From positions 55,299 through 119,298 of the forward strand of contig NZ_ML123056.1 of assembly GCF_003846175.1 (NCBI RefSeq): a DNA stretch of 64,000 nt, written 5' to 3'. The DNA is from Streptomyces sp. ADI95-17. Lineage in GTDB: Bacteria; Actinomycetota; Actinomycetes; Streptomycetales; Streptomycetaceae. The translations under genes and the position numbers were made by a program. The notes beneath the pieces are model-generated. The model ran no database searches and was not told the origin of the DNA. It worked only from the letters and a program-made list of their open reading frames with translations. Each line of letters starts with the position of its first letter. Within the stretch, counting starts at the first letter, position 1. Shown here piece by piece: positions 8,271 through 16,697 of the stretch.

Positions 8271-9068
8271 ATGACCGAAACCACCACGGCCGGGGCCGGC
8301 CGCGTCGCTCTTGTCACCGGGGCCACCAGCGGAATCGGCCTGGCCGTCGCCCGGCTGCTCGGCTCCCAGGGGCACCGTGTGTTCATCGGAGCCCGCGACG
8401 CGCAGAACGTCGAAGCCACCGTCAAGGAACTCACCTCCGAGGGGCTCGATGTGTCCGGCTCGGTCGTCGACGTCCGGGACGCCGGAGCGGTACGGGCATT
8501 CGTCCGCGCCGCCGTCGACCGGTTCGGCGCGATCGACGTACTCGTCAACAACGCGGGCCGTTCGGGCGGCGGCGTCACCGCCGAGATCCCCGACGAGCTG
8601 TGGGAGGACGTCATCGAGACCAACCTCACCAGCGTGTTCCGGCTCACCCGCGAAGTCCTCACCTCCGGCGGCCTGCGCGAAAAGGACCGGGGCCGCATCA
8701 TCAACATCGCCTCCACGGCGGGCAAACAGGGCGTGGTGCTCGGAGCCCCCTACTCCGCGTCCAAGCACGGCGTGGTCGGCTTCACCAAGGCCCTCGGCAA
8801 CGAACTGGCCCCCACCGGGATCACCGTCAACGCGGTCTGCCCCGGGTATGTCGAGACACCGATGGCACAGCGGGTCCGGCAGGGATACGCCGCCGCGTTC
8901 GACACCACCGAGGACGCGATCCTGGAGAAGTTCCAGGCGAAGATCCCGCTCGGCAGGTACTCGACGCCCGACGAAGTCGCGGGCCTGGTCGGCTATCTCG
9001 CCTCGGACACCGCCGCCTCCATCACGGCACAGGCGCTGAACGTCTGCGGCGGCCTCGGCAACTTCTGA
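8271..9068 (+). CDS. C-9 polyketide ketoreductase (ActIII type)
   Basis: A 265-residue SDR closely resembling ActIII-type ketoreductases. It has TGATSGIG for NADPH, NNAGRSGGG, INIASTAGKQG with the catalytic Ser, PYSASKHG with Tyr and Lys, and the conserved end ITAQALNVCGGLGNF. The family reduces the C-9 carbonyl of the nascent chain on the ACP and fixes the first C7-C12 cyclisation. GAGAGGA precedes the ATG. It lies between the ACP and the aromatase in one transcription unit. Confidence 0.94.
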   Translation: MTETTTAGAGRVALVTGATSGIGLAVARLLGSQGHRVFIGARDAQNVEATVKELTSEGLDVSGSVVDVRDAGAVRAFVRAAVDRFGAIDVLVNNAGRSGGGVTAEIPDELWEDVIETNLTSVFRLTREVLTSGGLREKDRGRIINIASTAGKQGVVLGAPYSASKHGVVGFTKALGNELAPTGITVNAVCPGYVETPMAQRVRQGYAAAFDTTEDAILEKFQAKIPLGRYSTPDEVAGLVGYLASDTAASITAQALNVCGGLGNF

Positions 9069-9075
9069 GCCGGAC

Positions 9076-9120
9076 CCCACTCACCCGGATCCCCCTCACC
9101 CGGATCCCGTTCACCCGGCC
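9076..9120. repeat. Three 15-bp tandem repeats
   Basis: Three near-identical 15-mers (CCCACTCACCCGGAT, CCCCCTCACCCGGAT, CCCGTTCACCCGGCC) fill most of the spacer between the ketoreductase and aromatase genes. Expansion by slippage is likely; no hairpin is apparent. Confidence 0.75.
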
Positions 9121-9162
9121 CTCAGCTCCGATCGCCACCGAACTCATCGAGGAGAAGCGACC

Positions 9163-10110
9163 ATGACGACCCGTGAGGTCGAGCACGAGATCACCGTCGG
9201 CGCGCCCGCGCCGGCCGTCTATCGTCTACTGGCCGAAGTGGTGAACTGGCCCAGGATCTTCCCGCCCACCATCCACGTCGACCAGGTCGAACGCAGCGGC
9301 GACGAGGAACGCATCCGGATCTGGGCCACGGCGGGCGACGAGGCGAAGAACTGGACCTCGCGCCGCACACTGGACCCGGACGGTCTGCGCATCACCTTCC
9401 GGCAGGAGACCAGCGCCCCGCCGGTCGCCGCGATGAGCGGGGCCTGGATCATCGAACCGCTCGGCGAACGGGATTCCCGGGTGCGGCTGCTGCACGACTA
9501 CCGTGCCGTCGACGACGACCCGGCCGGTCTCGCCTGGATCGACGACGTGGTGGACCGCAACAGCCGATCGGAACTGGCCGCGCTGCGCACCAACGTGGAA
9601 GCCGCGCACGCCGCCGAGGACCTGACGTTCTCCTTCACCGACAGCGTGACCGTGGCCGGCGGGGCGAAGGACCTCTTCGACTTCGTCAACGAGGCCGGCC
9701 GATGGGCCGAGCGGCTGCCGCACGTGGCCTCCGTACGCCTCACCGAGGACAACCCCGGCCTCCAGACACTGGAGATGGACACCCGGGCCAAGGACGGATC
9801 CACGCACACCACCAAGTCGTACCGCGTGACGTTCCCCCATCACCGCATCGCCTACAAACAGGTCACCCTGCCGGCGCTGCTGACCCTGCACACCGGAATC
9901 TGGACCTTCGAGGAGACCGAGGACGGGGCCGTCGCCTCCTCCCAGCACACGGTCACCCTCGACACCGGCAACATCGCCGCCGTCCTCGGGCCCGAGGCCA
10001 CCGCGGACGACGCCCGGAAGTACGTGCACACCGCCCTGTCCACCAACAGCGTGGCCACCCTCGGCCACGCCAGGGCGTACGCCGAGGGCCTCGCCGCAGG
10101 GCGGGGCTGA
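9163..10110 (+). CDS. Didomain aromatase/cyclase (ActVII/UrdL type)
   Basis: A 315-residue protein made of two START/Bet v1-like helix-grip domains: residues about 6-145 (EVEHEITVGAPAPAVYRLLAEVVNWPRIFPPTIHVD) and about 155-300 (FSFTDSVTVAGGAKDLFDFVNEAGRWAERLPHV). Didomain aromatase/cyclases act after C-9 reduction to dehydrate and aromatise the first ring of reduced polyketides, in line with the ActIII-type ketoreductase next to it. GAGGAG precedes the ATG at 9163. The next gene starts two bases after its stop, so the two are probably co-translated. Confidence 0.93.
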   Translation: MTTREVEHEITVGAPAPAVYRLLAEVVNWPRIFPPTIHVDQVERSGDEERIRIWATAGDEAKNWTSRRTLDPDGLRITFRQETSAPPVAAMSGAWIIEPLGERDSRVRLLHDYRAVDDDPAGLAWIDDVVDRNSRSELAALRTNVEAAHAAEDLTFSFTDSVTVAGGAKDLFDFVNEAGRWAERLPHVASVRLTEDNPGLQTLEMDTRAKDGSTHTTKSYRVTFPHHRIAYKQVTLPALLTLHTGIWTFEETEDGAVASSQHTVTLDTGNIAAVLGPEATADDARKYVHTALSTNSVATLGHARAYAEGLAAGRG

Positions 10111-10111
10111 C

Positions 10112-11599
10112 GTGCCGGGCGACCGCCTGGACACCCAGGTCATCGTCGTGGGCGCGGGACCGGTCGGGCTGCTGCTCGCCGGGGAACTGCGCCTCGGCGG
10201 CGCGCATGTCGTCGTACTGGAACGGCGTGCGGCGCCCACCACCGAGTCGCGTGCGTCGACCCTGCACGCCCGCACCATGGAAATCCTCGACAGCCGGGGG
10301 CTGCTGGACGGGACTCCCGTCCCGCCGAACGACCCGCGTGGACACTTCGCCGGAATTCCGCTCGACCTGACACTGCCCAGCAGCTTCCCGGGCCAGTGGA
10401 AGGTGCCGCAGTCCGACACCGAACGGCTGCTGGGGCGGTGGGCGGCCGGGCTGGGCGCCGAGATCCGGCGTGGCCACGAGGTACGGGCGGTCACCGACAC
10501 GGGAGAGCACGTCGAGGCCGAGGCGTCCGGCGACGACGGTCCGGTCCTGGTGCGAGGTACTCACCTCGTCGCCTGCGACGGCGAGGACAGCACCGTCCGC
10601 GACCTCATCGGCGCGGACTTCCCCGGCCACGGAGCGCGTCGCGAACTGCTGCGGGCCGACGTCGAGGGAATCGAAGTGCCCGACCGGCGGTTCGAACGGC
10701 GGCCGGACGGCCTGGCCATCGCGGCCCGGCGGGCCGACGGGGTGACCCGGATCATGGTCCACGAGCACGGCGCCCGGCCGCCGCACCGTACCGGCGCGCT
10801 CACCTTCGGCGAGATCTCACGGGCGTGGAAGCGGGTCACCGGCGAGGACATCGGCGGCGGCACCCCGCTGTGGGCGAACGCGTTCGGCGACGCGGCGCGT
10901 CAGCTCGCGCACTACCGGCACGGTCGCGTCCTGTTCGCAGGGGACGCGGCGCACCGGCAGCTGCCCATCGGAGGCCAGGCGCTCAATCTGGGCCTTCAGG
11001 ACGCCTTCAACCTGGGGTGGAAACTGGCCGCCGAGGTCACCGGCCGCGCCCACCTCGAACTGCTCGACAGCTACCACACCGAACGGCACGCGATCGGCCG
11101 ACGCGTGCTCTCGGCGATCGAGGCGCAGGCCATGCTGCTGCTCGGCGGCCCCGAGGTGGAGCCGCTGCGCGCCCTGATCACCGAACTGATCGGCCACGAA
11201 GACGTACGTGCCCATCTCGCCGCGACGATCAGCGGACTCGACATCCGCTACGACGTCGGGGGCCCGTCGCACCCGCTCGTCGGGGCCCGGCTGCCGCAGA
11301 CACCTCTGGCGGCGTCCGCGTCGGGCGGGGCGACCAGTACGGAGGTGCTGCGATCCGGCCGGGGCCTGCTGCTCGGCCCCGGCCCGGACCCCGGCCCGGA
11401 CCCCGGGCGCGTCCTCGGCCCCGCTCCCGACGGCCGTGGCATCCCCTTCGCCACGCCGGTTCCGTCGCACCCCGGGACGGACGGCGCCGGCTGGACGCTC
11501 GTAAGGCCCGACGGCCACGTCGTATGGGCGGACCCGTCCGACACCCCGCCACATGAGGGGCCGGCGGAGGCACTCACCCGCTGGTTCGGCCGCGCCTGA
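10112..11599 (+). CDS. FAD-dependent polyketide monooxygenase
   Basis: A 495-residue group A flavin monooxygenase starting at a GTG two bases after the aromatase stop. Motifs are FAD binding at VIVVGAGPVGLLLAGEL (about 10-26), CDGEDS in the DG position (near 155), and GD at RVLFAGDAAHRQLPIGGQALN (near 272). The QALNLG sequence differs from the usual QGMNTG. The C-terminal region has a low-complexity GPDPGPDPG stretch and then the thioredoxin-like end RPDGHVVWADPSD. By position it corresponds to the UrdM/JadF-type oxygenases of angucycline clusters, which hydroxylate or dehydrate the tetracycle. The exact reaction cannot be read from sequence. Confidence 0.86.
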   Translation: MPGDRLDTQVIVVGAGPVGLLLAGELRLGGAHVVVLERRAAPTTESRASTLHARTMEILDSRGLLDGTPVPPNDPRGHFAGIPLDLTLPSSFPGQWKVPQSDTERLLGRWAAGLGAEIRRGHEVRAVTDTGEHVEAEASGDDGPVLVRGTHLVACDGEDSTVRDLIGADFPGHGARRELLRADVEGIEVPDRRFERRPDGLAIAARRADGVTRIMVHEHGARPPHRTGALTFGEISRAWKRVTGEDIGGGTPLWANAFGDAARQLAHYRHGRVLFAGDAAHRQLPIGGQALNLGLQDAFNLGWKLAAEVTGRAHLELLDSYHTERHAIGRRVLSAIEAQAMLLLGGPEVEPLRALITELIGHEDVRAHLAATISGLDIRYDVGGPSHPLVGARLPQTPLAASASGGATSTEVLRSGRGLLLGPGPDPGPDPGRVLGPAPDGRGIPFATPVPSHPGTDGAGWTLVRPDGHVVWADPSDTPPHEGPAEALTRWFGRA

Positions 11600-11653
11600 C
11601 CCCGGCCGCCCCGGCACACGTACCCGCAGACCGCACCCGAAGGGAACCCCGCC

Positions 11654-12334
11654 ATGCCTCTGATCTCGCCCGACGACGGCCATCTGACCGTGTTCAACCT
11701 CTTCGAGACGGACACCGTGCCGCTCCAGGAGGACGTGCTGGACGCGATGCGCGACATCATCGACAACGCCGACTACCCCGGCTGGATCTCCTCGACCCTG
11801 CACGCGGGCGTCGACGAACCGGGAACCGTCAACTACATCCAGTGGCGCAGCGCCGCCGATCTCCAAGCGCGTTACGAAGGGCAGAAGTTCCAGCGCAGGA
11901 CCGTGCCGCTCTTCCACAAACTCGCCCGGACGGTAAGGCTGTTGAAGACCGAACTCGCCTTCACCCAGCACCACCCCTCGCTGGACGGCGGCATCGAGAT
12001 CTCGCCGCAGCGTGACGACTACACCGTACTGATCGTGCTGGACACGAAACCCGAGGACCAGCGGGAACTGCTGGACACACTCACCGAGCCCGACGAGTGG
12101 ATCAAGACGGTGCCCGGCTACCGGTCGCACACCTACTTCCGCGGTGTGGACGGCACCTTCGTCGTCAACTACGCCCAGTGGGAGAGCAAGGAACTCTACG
12201 ACGCCTTCCACACACTGCCCGAGGAGAAGCGCCCCGCCGGCATCCGCAACGGCAGGAACCGTGCGCGTTCCCTGGTCACCGGCCGCCAGGCCAACACCTA
12301 CCGGGTGACCCACTCCCGGTCGGCGAAGGACTGA
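11654..12334 (+). CDS. Two-domain antibiotic biosynthesis monooxygenase (ABM)
   Basis: A 226-residue protein with two tandem dimeric alpha/beta-barrel (ABM) domains, about residues 8-105 (GHLTVFNLFETDTVPLQEDVLD) and 115-210 (DDYTVLIVLDTKPEDQRELLD). The two share a parallel pattern: YIQWRSAADLQARYE matches YAQWESKELYDAF. ABM proteins such as ActVA-Orf6 and SnoaB oxidise anthrones to quinones without flavin or metal. In single-domain members two chains pair; here the pair is fused in one chain. AAGGGAA precedes the ATG. It lies between two flavin monooxygenases, so quinone formation is the likely task. Confidence 0.84.
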   Translation: MPLISPDDGHLTVFNLFETDTVPLQEDVLDAMRDIIDNADYPGWISSTLHAGVDEPGTVNYIQWRSAADLQARYEGQKFQRRTVPLFHKLARTVRLLKTELAFTQHHPSLDGGIEISPQRDDYTVLIVLDTKPEDQRELLDTLTEPDEWIKTVPGYRSHTYFRGVDGTFVVNYAQWESKELYDAFHTLPEEKRPAGIRNGRNRARSLVTGRQANTYRVTHSRSAKD

Positions 12335-12339
12335 CCGCA

Positions 12340-13884
12340 ATGACACCCGAGGAAGAGCCCGTCCGGGACACCGACGTCATCGTCGTCGGCGCGGGACCGA
12401 CCGGGCTGACACTCGCCGGCGAACTGCGTCTGGGCGGAGCCCGCGTCACCGTCGTGGAACGGCTGGCGGCACCCACCGGGCAGTCCAGGGGCCTGGGCTT
12501 CACGGCCCGCGCCATGGAGGCGTTCGACCAGCGCGGTCTGCTGCCCCGGTTCGGGCAGGGCGAGACACCGGACATCAGCCCGGTGGGCCACTTCGGAGGA
12601 GTCCGGTTCGACTACACCGTGCTGCCGGGCGCCCACTTCGGGGCCCGTGGCATACCGCAGTCGCTGACCGAGTCGGTCCTGGAGACCTGGGCGGCCGGTC
12701 TCGGCGCCGTCATCCACCGCGGCTGGGAGTTCACCCGGACGCACCGGGGGGCCGGGCCCGACGACTCCGCGGTGGAGATCACCGTACGGACACCCGAAGG
12801 CCCGCGACGGCTGCGCGCCGCGTACCTCGTGGGCGCCGACGGCGGCCACAGCCCGGTGCGTGCGGCGGCCGGAATCGACTTCCCCGGCACACCCGCGTCC
12901 CGCGTGATGTACCTCGCCGATGTGGTGGGCCGCTCGCTGCGCCCCCGCCCCCTCGGCGAACGCCTGGAGCACGGCATGGTGATGGCGGCCCCGCTGGGCG
13001 AAGGGGTGGACCGCATCATCGTCTGCCCGGACGGCGCGGCGCCCGGCGAGGACGCGGCGCCCGTGACGTTCGCGGAGGTGGCGGACGCGTGGCTGCGGCT
13101 CACCGGCGAGGACATCGCCGACGCCGGGACCCAGTGGGTGAGTTCCTTCACCGACGCCACCCGCCAGGCGTCCACGTACCGGCGCGGCCGGGTCCTGCTC
13201 GCCGGGGACGCCGCCCATGTCCATCTGCCGGCCGGCGGCCAGGGGATGAGCACCGGCATCCTGGACGCCGTCAATCTCGGCTGGAAACTCGCCGCCGTGA
13301 TCCGTGGCACCGCTCCCGGCACACTGCTGGACACCTACCACGACGAGCGCCACCCGGTCGGCGCCAGGCTGCTGGCCAACACCCGCGCCCAGGGGACGGT
13401 CTTCCTCGGCGGCCGCGACTCGGACCCGCTGCGTGCCCTGTTCGCCGAACTCATCGAGTACGACGACGTCAAACGCCACCTGGCCGGCCTGGTCAGCGGG
13501 CTGGACGCCCGCTATGACCTCGACGGGGACCATCCGCTGCTCGGCCGGCGCGTCGCACCCCGCGTACTGGTCGGCCCCGAGGGGGAGACCAGCACCACCC
13601 GGCTCCTGGGCCCCGCGCGCGGTGTGCTGCTCGACCTCGCCGACGACCCGGCGGTGCGGGCGGCCGTCGCACCCTGGCATGACCGGGTGACCGTCACCAC
13701 GGCGACCCCGAAGCCGCTCGACGACCGGGACGACGAACTGGCAGGTCTGGCCGCCCTGCTGGTACGCCCCGACGGCCACGCGGCCTGGGCGTCGGCCGCT
13801 GCCGGGGGCGAAGGGCTGAGCGCCGCCCTGCACCACTGGTTCGGGCCGCCCGCCCGGCCGGCCTCGCCGACGGGGGACGTGTGA
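12340..13884 (+). CDS. FAD-dependent polyketide hydroxylase (PgaE/RdmE-like)
   Basis: A 514-residue group A flavoprotein monooxygenase. It shows VIVVGAGPTGLTLAGEL (about 13-29), then PTGQSRGLGFTARAMEAFDQRGLLPRF, which is characteristic of aromatic polyketide hydroxylases; the DG motif at YLVGADGGHSPVR (near 165); and the GD motif at RVLLAGDAAHVHLPAGGQGMS (near 285). The frame is open upstream, but ATG 12340 lies five bases after the previous stop and begins just before the FAD motif. With the genes at 3198 and 10112 this makes three such enzymes in the cluster, implying several oxygenation steps. It overlaps the following reading frame slightly. Confidence 0.87.
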   Translation: MTPEEEPVRDTDVIVVGAGPTGLTLAGELRLGGARVTVVERLAAPTGQSRGLGFTARAMEAFDQRGLLPRFGQGETPDISPVGHFGGVRFDYTVLPGAHFGARGIPQSLTESVLETWAAGLGAVIHRGWEFTRTHRGAGPDDSAVEITVRTPEGPRRLRAAYLVGADGGHSPVRAAAGIDFPGTPASRVMYLADVVGRSLRPRPLGERLEHGMVMAAPLGEGVDRIIVCPDGAAPGEDAAPVTFAEVADAWLRLTGEDIADAGTQWVSSFTDATRQASTYRRGRVLLAGDAAHVHLPAGGQGMSTGILDAVNLGWKLAAVIRGTAPGTLLDTYHDERHPVGARLLANTRAQGTVFLGGRDSDPLRALFAELIEYDDVKRHLAGLVSGLDARYDLDGDHPLLGRRVAPRVLVGPEGETSTTRLLGPARGVLLDLADDPAVRAAVAPWHDRVTVTTATPKPLDDRDDELAGLAALLVRPDGHAAWASAAAGGEGLSAALHHWFGPPARPASPTGDV

Positions 13885-13928
13885 TGGCTCGGCCGTCCCC
13901 ACCACCCCACCCGAAAGGCAGATCCGGC

Positions 13929-14417
13929 ATGAGTGCCGTCACCACCACCGAAGAGACCCTGGCCGCGCTGCGGGCCGATCTCCGCGATCTCAGGGACCGG
14001 GCCGAACTCACCGCCCTCGGCGACCGCTACGTCACCCACCTCGACCGGGACCGGCACCGGGACGACTGGTTCGGCTCGGTCTTCACCGACGACGTCCGCC
14101 TCACCTTCCCCATGGGCGAGTACAAGGGGACGGCGGGCCTCGCCGAGTTCCAGGCACTGGCCCGCACCACGTTCGAACGCACCCATCACACCGCTTCCAA
14201 CCACACCGTCGACCTCGACGGCGACCGGGCCACGATCCGGGCCCACCTGACCGCCGTACACGTACGTACCGCCGCCGAACCCGGCACCCACTTCACCATC
14301 GGCGGCCACTACGAGGCCGACGCCGTCCGCACCGCCGACGGCTGGCGGATCAACCGCTTCGTCTTCGACCTGGTGTGGCACGAAGGGCAGGGCCCGCAGG
14401 GCGCCCCGGGCCACTGA
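13929..14417 (+). CDS. SnoaL-like/NTF2-fold polyketide cyclase-like protein
   Basis: A 162-residue protein of the NTF2-like fold: an N-terminal helical part (ALRADLRDLRDRAELTALGDRYVTHLDRDRHRDDWFGSVFTDDVRLTFPMG) and a curved-sheet C-terminus (FTIGGHYEADAVRTADGWRINRF). This resembles the SnoaL_4 group. Relatives act as cyclases, hydroxylases or dehydratases in polyketide clusters and need no cofactor. In-frame starts also exist at GTG 13881 and ATG 13884, but the GAAAGG before ATG 13929 and the start of the conserved region favour 13929. It is downstream of the third hydroxylase in the same unit. Confidence 0.72.
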   Translation: MSAVTTTEETLAALRADLRDLRDRAELTALGDRYVTHLDRDRHRDDWFGSVFTDDVRLTFPMGEYKGTAGLAEFQALARTTFERTHHTASNHTVDLDGDRATIRAHLTAVHVRTAAEPGTHFTIGGHYEADAVRTADGWRINRFVFDLVWHEGQGPQGAPGH

Positions 14418-14572
14418 CCTCGGAACCTGCAGAGCTCTGACATAGCGCACAAAGACCTGACACCGGCGCGCCTTGAACCGCCCAACGACCCGGAACAGAC
14501 TTCATCCGGGCCTGTCGGTGCGTCCCGGTCCGAACCCACCGGCCACCCCGGTACCGAGGAGGAAGCTCCGCC

Positions 14573-15595
14573 ATGCCCTCAGGCTCCACCGAACTGCCCC
14601 TGTCAGTACGGGTGTTGCAGATCATCACCGCCGGCTGGCTCGCCCAGGCGGTCAGCGCCACGGCCGAACTCGGCGTCGCCGACGTCCTCGCCGAAGGGCC
14701 ACGCCCGGTTGCCGAGATCGCCGAAGCCACCGACACCCACGCACCCAGTCTCCACCGGCTGCTGCGGGCCAGCGCCGACATCGGACTGTTCACCGAACAC
14801 GACGGCAAGGTCTTCGAGCTGACCGAGTTGGGCGGCACCCTGCGCGCCGACAGCCCGAGCAGTCTGCGCAACTTCGCCATCTGGACCGGACTGCCCGCCG
14901 AACGCCACGCCTGGGCCGGCCTCGCCGACGCCGTACGCACCGGTCGCACCGCGTTCACCGAAGTGCTCGGCAAACCCGTCTGGGACTACTTCCATGACCA
15001 CCCCGATGTGCTCGGCGTCTTCGACCGGGCCATGACCGAGGCGTCCCGGCAGATCATCGCTCCTGTCGTCGCCGCCTATGACTTCGGCCGGTTCGGCACC
15101 GTCGTGGACGCGGGCGGCGGGCGCGGCGCACTGCTGGCCGCCGTACTGGCATCGGCGCCCGGCACCCGCGGCGTCCTGTACGACAGGCCCGAGGTCATCG
15201 CGGGCGCGGGAGCGCCGCTGCGCGACGCCGGTGTGGACGACCGGGCCGAGCTGGTTCCCGGAGACTTCTTCGACTCCGTACCGGCCGGCGCCGACGCCGT
15301 GATCCTGTCCAACATCATCCATGACTGGGACGACGAGCAGTCGCGGCGCATCCTCGTCAACGCCCGGGACGCGCTGACCGACGGCGGGCATGTCCTGCTG
15401 GTGGAGGCGGTGCTGCCGGACCGGCCCCGGCCCTCGCCCACGGTCTCCCTGATGGATCTCGACATGCTGGTGGTGGCCGGCGGCCGACAGCGCACCGCCG
15501 CCGAGTTCGAGACCCTGCTGGCCGACTCGGGCCTCAAGCTGTCGCGCATCGTGCCGGGCGGACACTGCAGCGTCGTCGAGGCCGTACGCGCCTGA
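14573..15595 (+). CDS. SAM-dependent O-methyltransferase
   Basis: A 340-residue class I methyltransferase of the plant/antibiotic O-methyltransferase type (TcmN-C, DnrK). It has an N-terminal winged-helix dimerisation domain (VLQIITAGWLAQAVSATAELGVADVLAEG), the SAM motif VVDAGGGRGALLAAVL near residue 180, and the acid-base region ILSNIIHDWDDEQSRRIL near 245, whose His is the usual catalytic base. It would methylate a phenolic hydroxyl of the aromatic polyketide. GAGGAGGAAG precedes the ATG. A 155-base gap upstream may hold its own promoter, and a strong hairpin follows. Confidence 0.9.
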   Translation: MPSGSTELPLSVRVLQIITAGWLAQAVSATAELGVADVLAEGPRPVAEIAEATDTHAPSLHRLLRASADIGLFTEHDGKVFELTELGGTLRADSPSSLRNFAIWTGLPAERHAWAGLADAVRTGRTAFTEVLGKPVWDYFHDHPDVLGVFDRAMTEASRQIIAPVVAAYDFGRFGTVVDAGGGRGALLAAVLASAPGTRGVLYDRPEVIAGAGAPLRDAGVDDRAELVPGDFFDSVPAGADAVILSNIIHDWDDEQSRRILVNARDALTDGGHVLLVEAVLPDRPRPSPTVSLMDLDMLVVAGGRQRTAAEFETLLADSGLKLSRIVPGGHCSVVEAVRA

Positions 15596-15598
15596 CAT

Positions 15599-15648
15599 CC
15601 GCCCGGCGCCGGACCCGTCGGATCCGCGTCACCGCCGGCGCCGGGCGG
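15599..15648 (+). terminator. Strong GC hairpin after the methyltransferase
   Basis: A perfect 14-bp inverted repeat (CCGCCCGGCGCCGG at 15599-15612, CCGGCGCCGGGCGG at 15635-15648) with a 22-base loop begins four bases after the methyltransferase stop. No T-run follows. It marks a likely end or attenuation point of the polyketide unit before the LLM/transport block. Confidence 0.6.
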
Positions 15649-15689
15649 GCTCTCCCGTAACCAGCACAAGGAAAGAGTAGGCACCAGCC

Positions 15690-16604
15690 ATGCCAGAACG
15701 GCTCACCCACAAACTGTGGTTCGGAATCGGACCGGGGGTCGCGGTCGCCGACGCGCCGCAGGTCGTGCGCAGCGTCGAGTACGCCGACCGCACGGGGCTC
15801 GACTTCTTCGCCCTGTCCGACCACCCGTACTACGGCGACCGGCTGGAGGCCTACAGCACGCTCGCGCTGCTTCTCGGCCGGACCCGGAACATCACGGGCG
15901 TCACCACCGTCACCAATCTGCCGACCCGCCCGGTGCCCCTGCTGGCCCGTACCCTCTCGACGCTGTCCGCTCTCACCGGGGGCCGGGTCGTTCTCGGTCT
16001 CGGCGCGGGCGGGTACTGGGACGACATCGCGCGCTTCGGCGTCACCCGGCTCGACCCGGCCGCCGCCGTACGCGCCCTGGAGGAGGCGATCGGCCTGGTC
16101 CAGGCGCTGTCCGGCGGCGGTGCGCCCGTCACCCTGGACGGCGAGTTCACCCGGATCGCCGCGCTGGACCCGGCGCCGGGCCCGGCGCCACTGATCTGGA
16201 CGGGTTCCGTGGGGCCCAAGTCCCTTGCCGTCACCGGACGTTCGGCCGACGGCTGGATACCCGGCAACGCGGCGGACTGGCACAGCGACCGCTACCGGTC
16301 GTCGCGGCCCCTCATCGACGAGGCCGCCCGCGCCGCCGGACGCGACCCCGCGGACATCGCCACCGTCTTCAACCTGCCCGCGCGTATCACCGACTCGGCC
16401 GCCGCCGCCCCCCGCGACCGGTCCGGCCGGTGGCTGGGCGGATCCGTCGCCCAGTGGATCACCGAGCTGACCGAGGCCGTACTCGAACACGGCGCTTCCG
16501 GATTCGTGTACTTCGCCTCCGGCGACCCCTCGGGACAGATCGGCCTCGGGCGCTGGGCCGAGGAGATCGTGCCCGCCGTCCGCGAGGCGGTCGCCAAGGG
16601 CTGA
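15690..16604 (+). CDS. LLM-class F420/flavin-dependent oxidoreductase
   Basis: A 304-residue luciferase-like TIM-barrel protein. It has FFALSDHPYYGDRLEAYSTLALLLGRTRNITGVTTVTNLPTRP, then RVVLGLGAGGYWDDIARFG and LIWTGSVGPKSLAVTGRSADGW, all typical of the F420-dependent branch (Mer, FGD-like). These enzymes reduce or oxidise organic substrates with F420 or FMN. AAGGAAAG precedes the ATG. It is the first gene of the block 15690-23831 and resembles the N-terminal half of the LLM-hemerythrin fusion at 23842 (both have DHPY and GLGAGxYW), suggesting related substrates. Whether it modifies the aromatic polyketide or serves the transporter is open. Confidence 0.84.
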   Translation: MPERLTHKLWFGIGPGVAVADAPQVVRSVEYADRTGLDFFALSDHPYYGDRLEAYSTLALLLGRTRNITGVTTVTNLPTRPVPLLARTLSTLSALTGGRVVLGLGAGGYWDDIARFGVTRLDPAAAVRALEEAIGLVQALSGGGAPVTLDGEFTRIAALDPAPGPAPLIWTGSVGPKSLAVTGRSADGWIPGNAADWHSDRYRSSRPLIDEAARAAGRDPADIATVFNLPARITDSAAAAPRDRSGRWLGGSVAQWITELTEAVLEHGASGFVYFASGDPSGQIGLGRWAEEIVPAVREAVAKG

Positions 16605-16697
16605 CCGCCCGTCGCCGGCCGTGGAGCGCCACAACCTTCCGTCCCCTCCGCCGCCCCCCGCACGTCCGCACCACAGCACATTCCAGAGAGGCCTCAG

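Noticed and set aside
13881..13928. Longer start (GTG 13881 or ATG 13884) for the SnoaL-like gene
   Set aside because: The added 15-16 residues are Pro/Arg-rich and unlike the family, and the ribosome-binding site lies before ATG 13929.
14473..14997. 174-residue Arg/Pro-rich open frame overlapping the O-methyltransferase
   Set aside because: It is an out-of-frame shadow of the methyltransferase with no plausible protein composition.
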